A stretch of DNA of 64,000 bases from Helicobacter pylori (GTDB lineage Bacteria; Campylobacterota; Campylobacteria; Campylobacterales; Helicobacteraceae): contig CP032046.1 of assembly GCA_008032955.1 (NCBI GenBank), forward strand, positions 248,001-312,000, given 5' to 3'. A program made the position numbers and the translations under genes. Positions 63,361-64,000 of this stretch are shown in pieces; position 1 is the first letter of the stretch; the number at the start of each line of letters is the position of its first letter. The notes under the pieces are model-generated. The model ran no database searches. It was not told the DNA's origin and saw only the letters and a program-made list of their open reading frames with translations.

Positions 63361-64000
63361 ATGCCTTCAAACGCTCTTTCTGTTAAAGAAATCGCTCATT
63401 TAATCAATGTTTCTCATAGCAGCGTGCGTAATTGGATCAAAACCAATCTTTTGGAGAAACTAGAAATTGATCATAAAATTTATGTGAAAACGAGTTCTTT
63501 TTTAAATTTTTGCCGCAACCATTTAGGGAAAAACAAGCTTAACAAATACGCTAACAAATCCTTAAAAAGCGCGCACAACCATCAAGAATTGATTTTAAAA
63601 TACCTAGAAATGTTAGAAAATAGCTCTGATTTAGAAAAGTTGGGTTCTTATTATGAAAAAGAGCTTTCCAATACCACTAGAAATTTAGAAGGCATTTACT
63701 ACACTCCTAATAGGATAGTAGAACAACTTTTCACTCTCCCTAAAGATTTTGATGCCACTCAAGCGATTTTTTGCGATCCGGCTGTGGGGAGTGGGAATTT
63801 TGTCATGCATGCTTTAAAACTGGGCTTTAAGGTTGAAAATATCTATGGCTATGATACAGACGCTTTTGCTGTCGCTTTGACTAAAAAGCGTATTAAAGAG
63901 CGTTATCGTTTAGATTGCCCTAATATCATGCAAAAAGATTTTTTGAGTTTAAAACATGCTCCGCAATTTGATTGCATTTTCACTAACCCGCCATGGGGTA
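63361..64000 (+). CDS. Adenine-specific DNA methyltransferase, cut by the window end
   Basis: Starts ATG CCT TCA AAC eight bases after hopJ, and is open to the last base (213 residues so far). The N-terminus is a MerR/HTH-like segment (LSVKEIAHLINVSHSSVRNWIK), unusual for a methyltransferase. The AdoMet motif I is CDPAVGSGNFVMHALK, preceded by LEGIYYTPNRIVEQ, and the catalytic motif IV NPPWG appears at the very end. Probably an N6-adenine methyltransferase of a type II/IIG restriction system (HP0478). Its restriction partner, if any, lies outside. Confidence 0.85.
   Translation, partial: MPSNALSVKEIAHLINVSHSSVRNWIKTNLLEKLEIDHKIYVKTSSFLNFCRNHLGKNKLNKYANKSLKSAHNHQELILKYLEMLENSSDLEKLGSYYEKELSNTTRNLEGIYYTPNRIVEQLFTLPKDFDATQAIFCDPAVGSGNFVMHALKLGFKVENIYGYDTDAFAVALTKKRIKERYRLDCPNIMQKDFLSLKHAPQFDCIFTNPPWG

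Overview
The window is Helicobacter pylori chromosome. It is AT-rich, with many ATGA/TAATG gene overlaps and extended TATAAT promoters lacking clear -35 boxes. It holds H. pylori-specific genes: the orphan regulators HsrA and HP1021, the sRNA RepG, and HopJ and HorE outer membrane proteins. Comparisons with strain 26695 locus tags below are from memory. Genes from lpxC to ppk match HP1052 down to HP1010. After a tRNA-Pro the order continues as HP0462 up to HP0478. The window therefore joins two segments that lie far apart in 26695, with the junction near 42.8-43.3 kb.

Layout. 1-6.1 kb (+): end of lpxC, a tsaB-like gene, then thrB-ylxR-infB-rbfA-rimP. 6.2-9.5 kb: acetyl-CoA synthetase (-) and a membrane phosphoesterase (+). 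9.5-10.9 kb: RepG (-) divergent from the essential regulator hsrA (+). 10.9-14.2 kb (-): a DHH phosphoesterase and flhA. 14.3-15.9 kb (+): rpsO and the O-antigen ligase waaL. 16.0-24.4 kb (+): a long, tightly packed operon aroQ-pepQ-folK-flhF-flhG-(membrane protein)-fliA-fliM-fliY and two small genes, mixing shikimate/folate metabolism with flagellar placement, sigma-28 and switch proteins. 24.4-27.4 kb (-): fur under a palindromic Fur box, and the cbpA-hspR-rarA heat-shock operon under an HspR-like operator. 27.6-28.9 kb (+): an outer membrane protein. 29-42.6 kb (-): a FEN-like nuclease, HP1021, ispDF, htrA, an amino-acid permease, pgsA, a membrane protein, an SDR with an enoyl-reductase signature, dapA, an M16 protease, pyrD and ppk.

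42.7-49.2 kb is the accessory part: tRNA-Pro(GGG), a compact locus that looks like a type I toxin-antitoxin module (promoter, folded leader that hides the start codon, short hydrophobic ORF, internal antisense promoter, terminator), and a complete type I restriction-modification operon hsdR-hsdM-hsdS with a 14-base G/C tract in hsdR. 49.2-58.2 kb (-): a DUF115 protein, four poorly known proteins, pepF, a KefB-like antiporter and horE. 58.4-60.6 kb (+): molybdate transporter modABC. Then gltX (-), hopJ (+) and the start of an adenine methyltransferase cut by the window end.

Points to look at first: the toxin-antitoxin-like locus; a short intergenic repeat present five times; the phase-variable hsdR tract; two single-base frameshifts in the essential gene infB and one at the start of hopJ, all in homopolymers, which suggest sequencing error or slippage; and a nuclease gene whose catalytic N-terminus lies upstream of every ordinary start codon.
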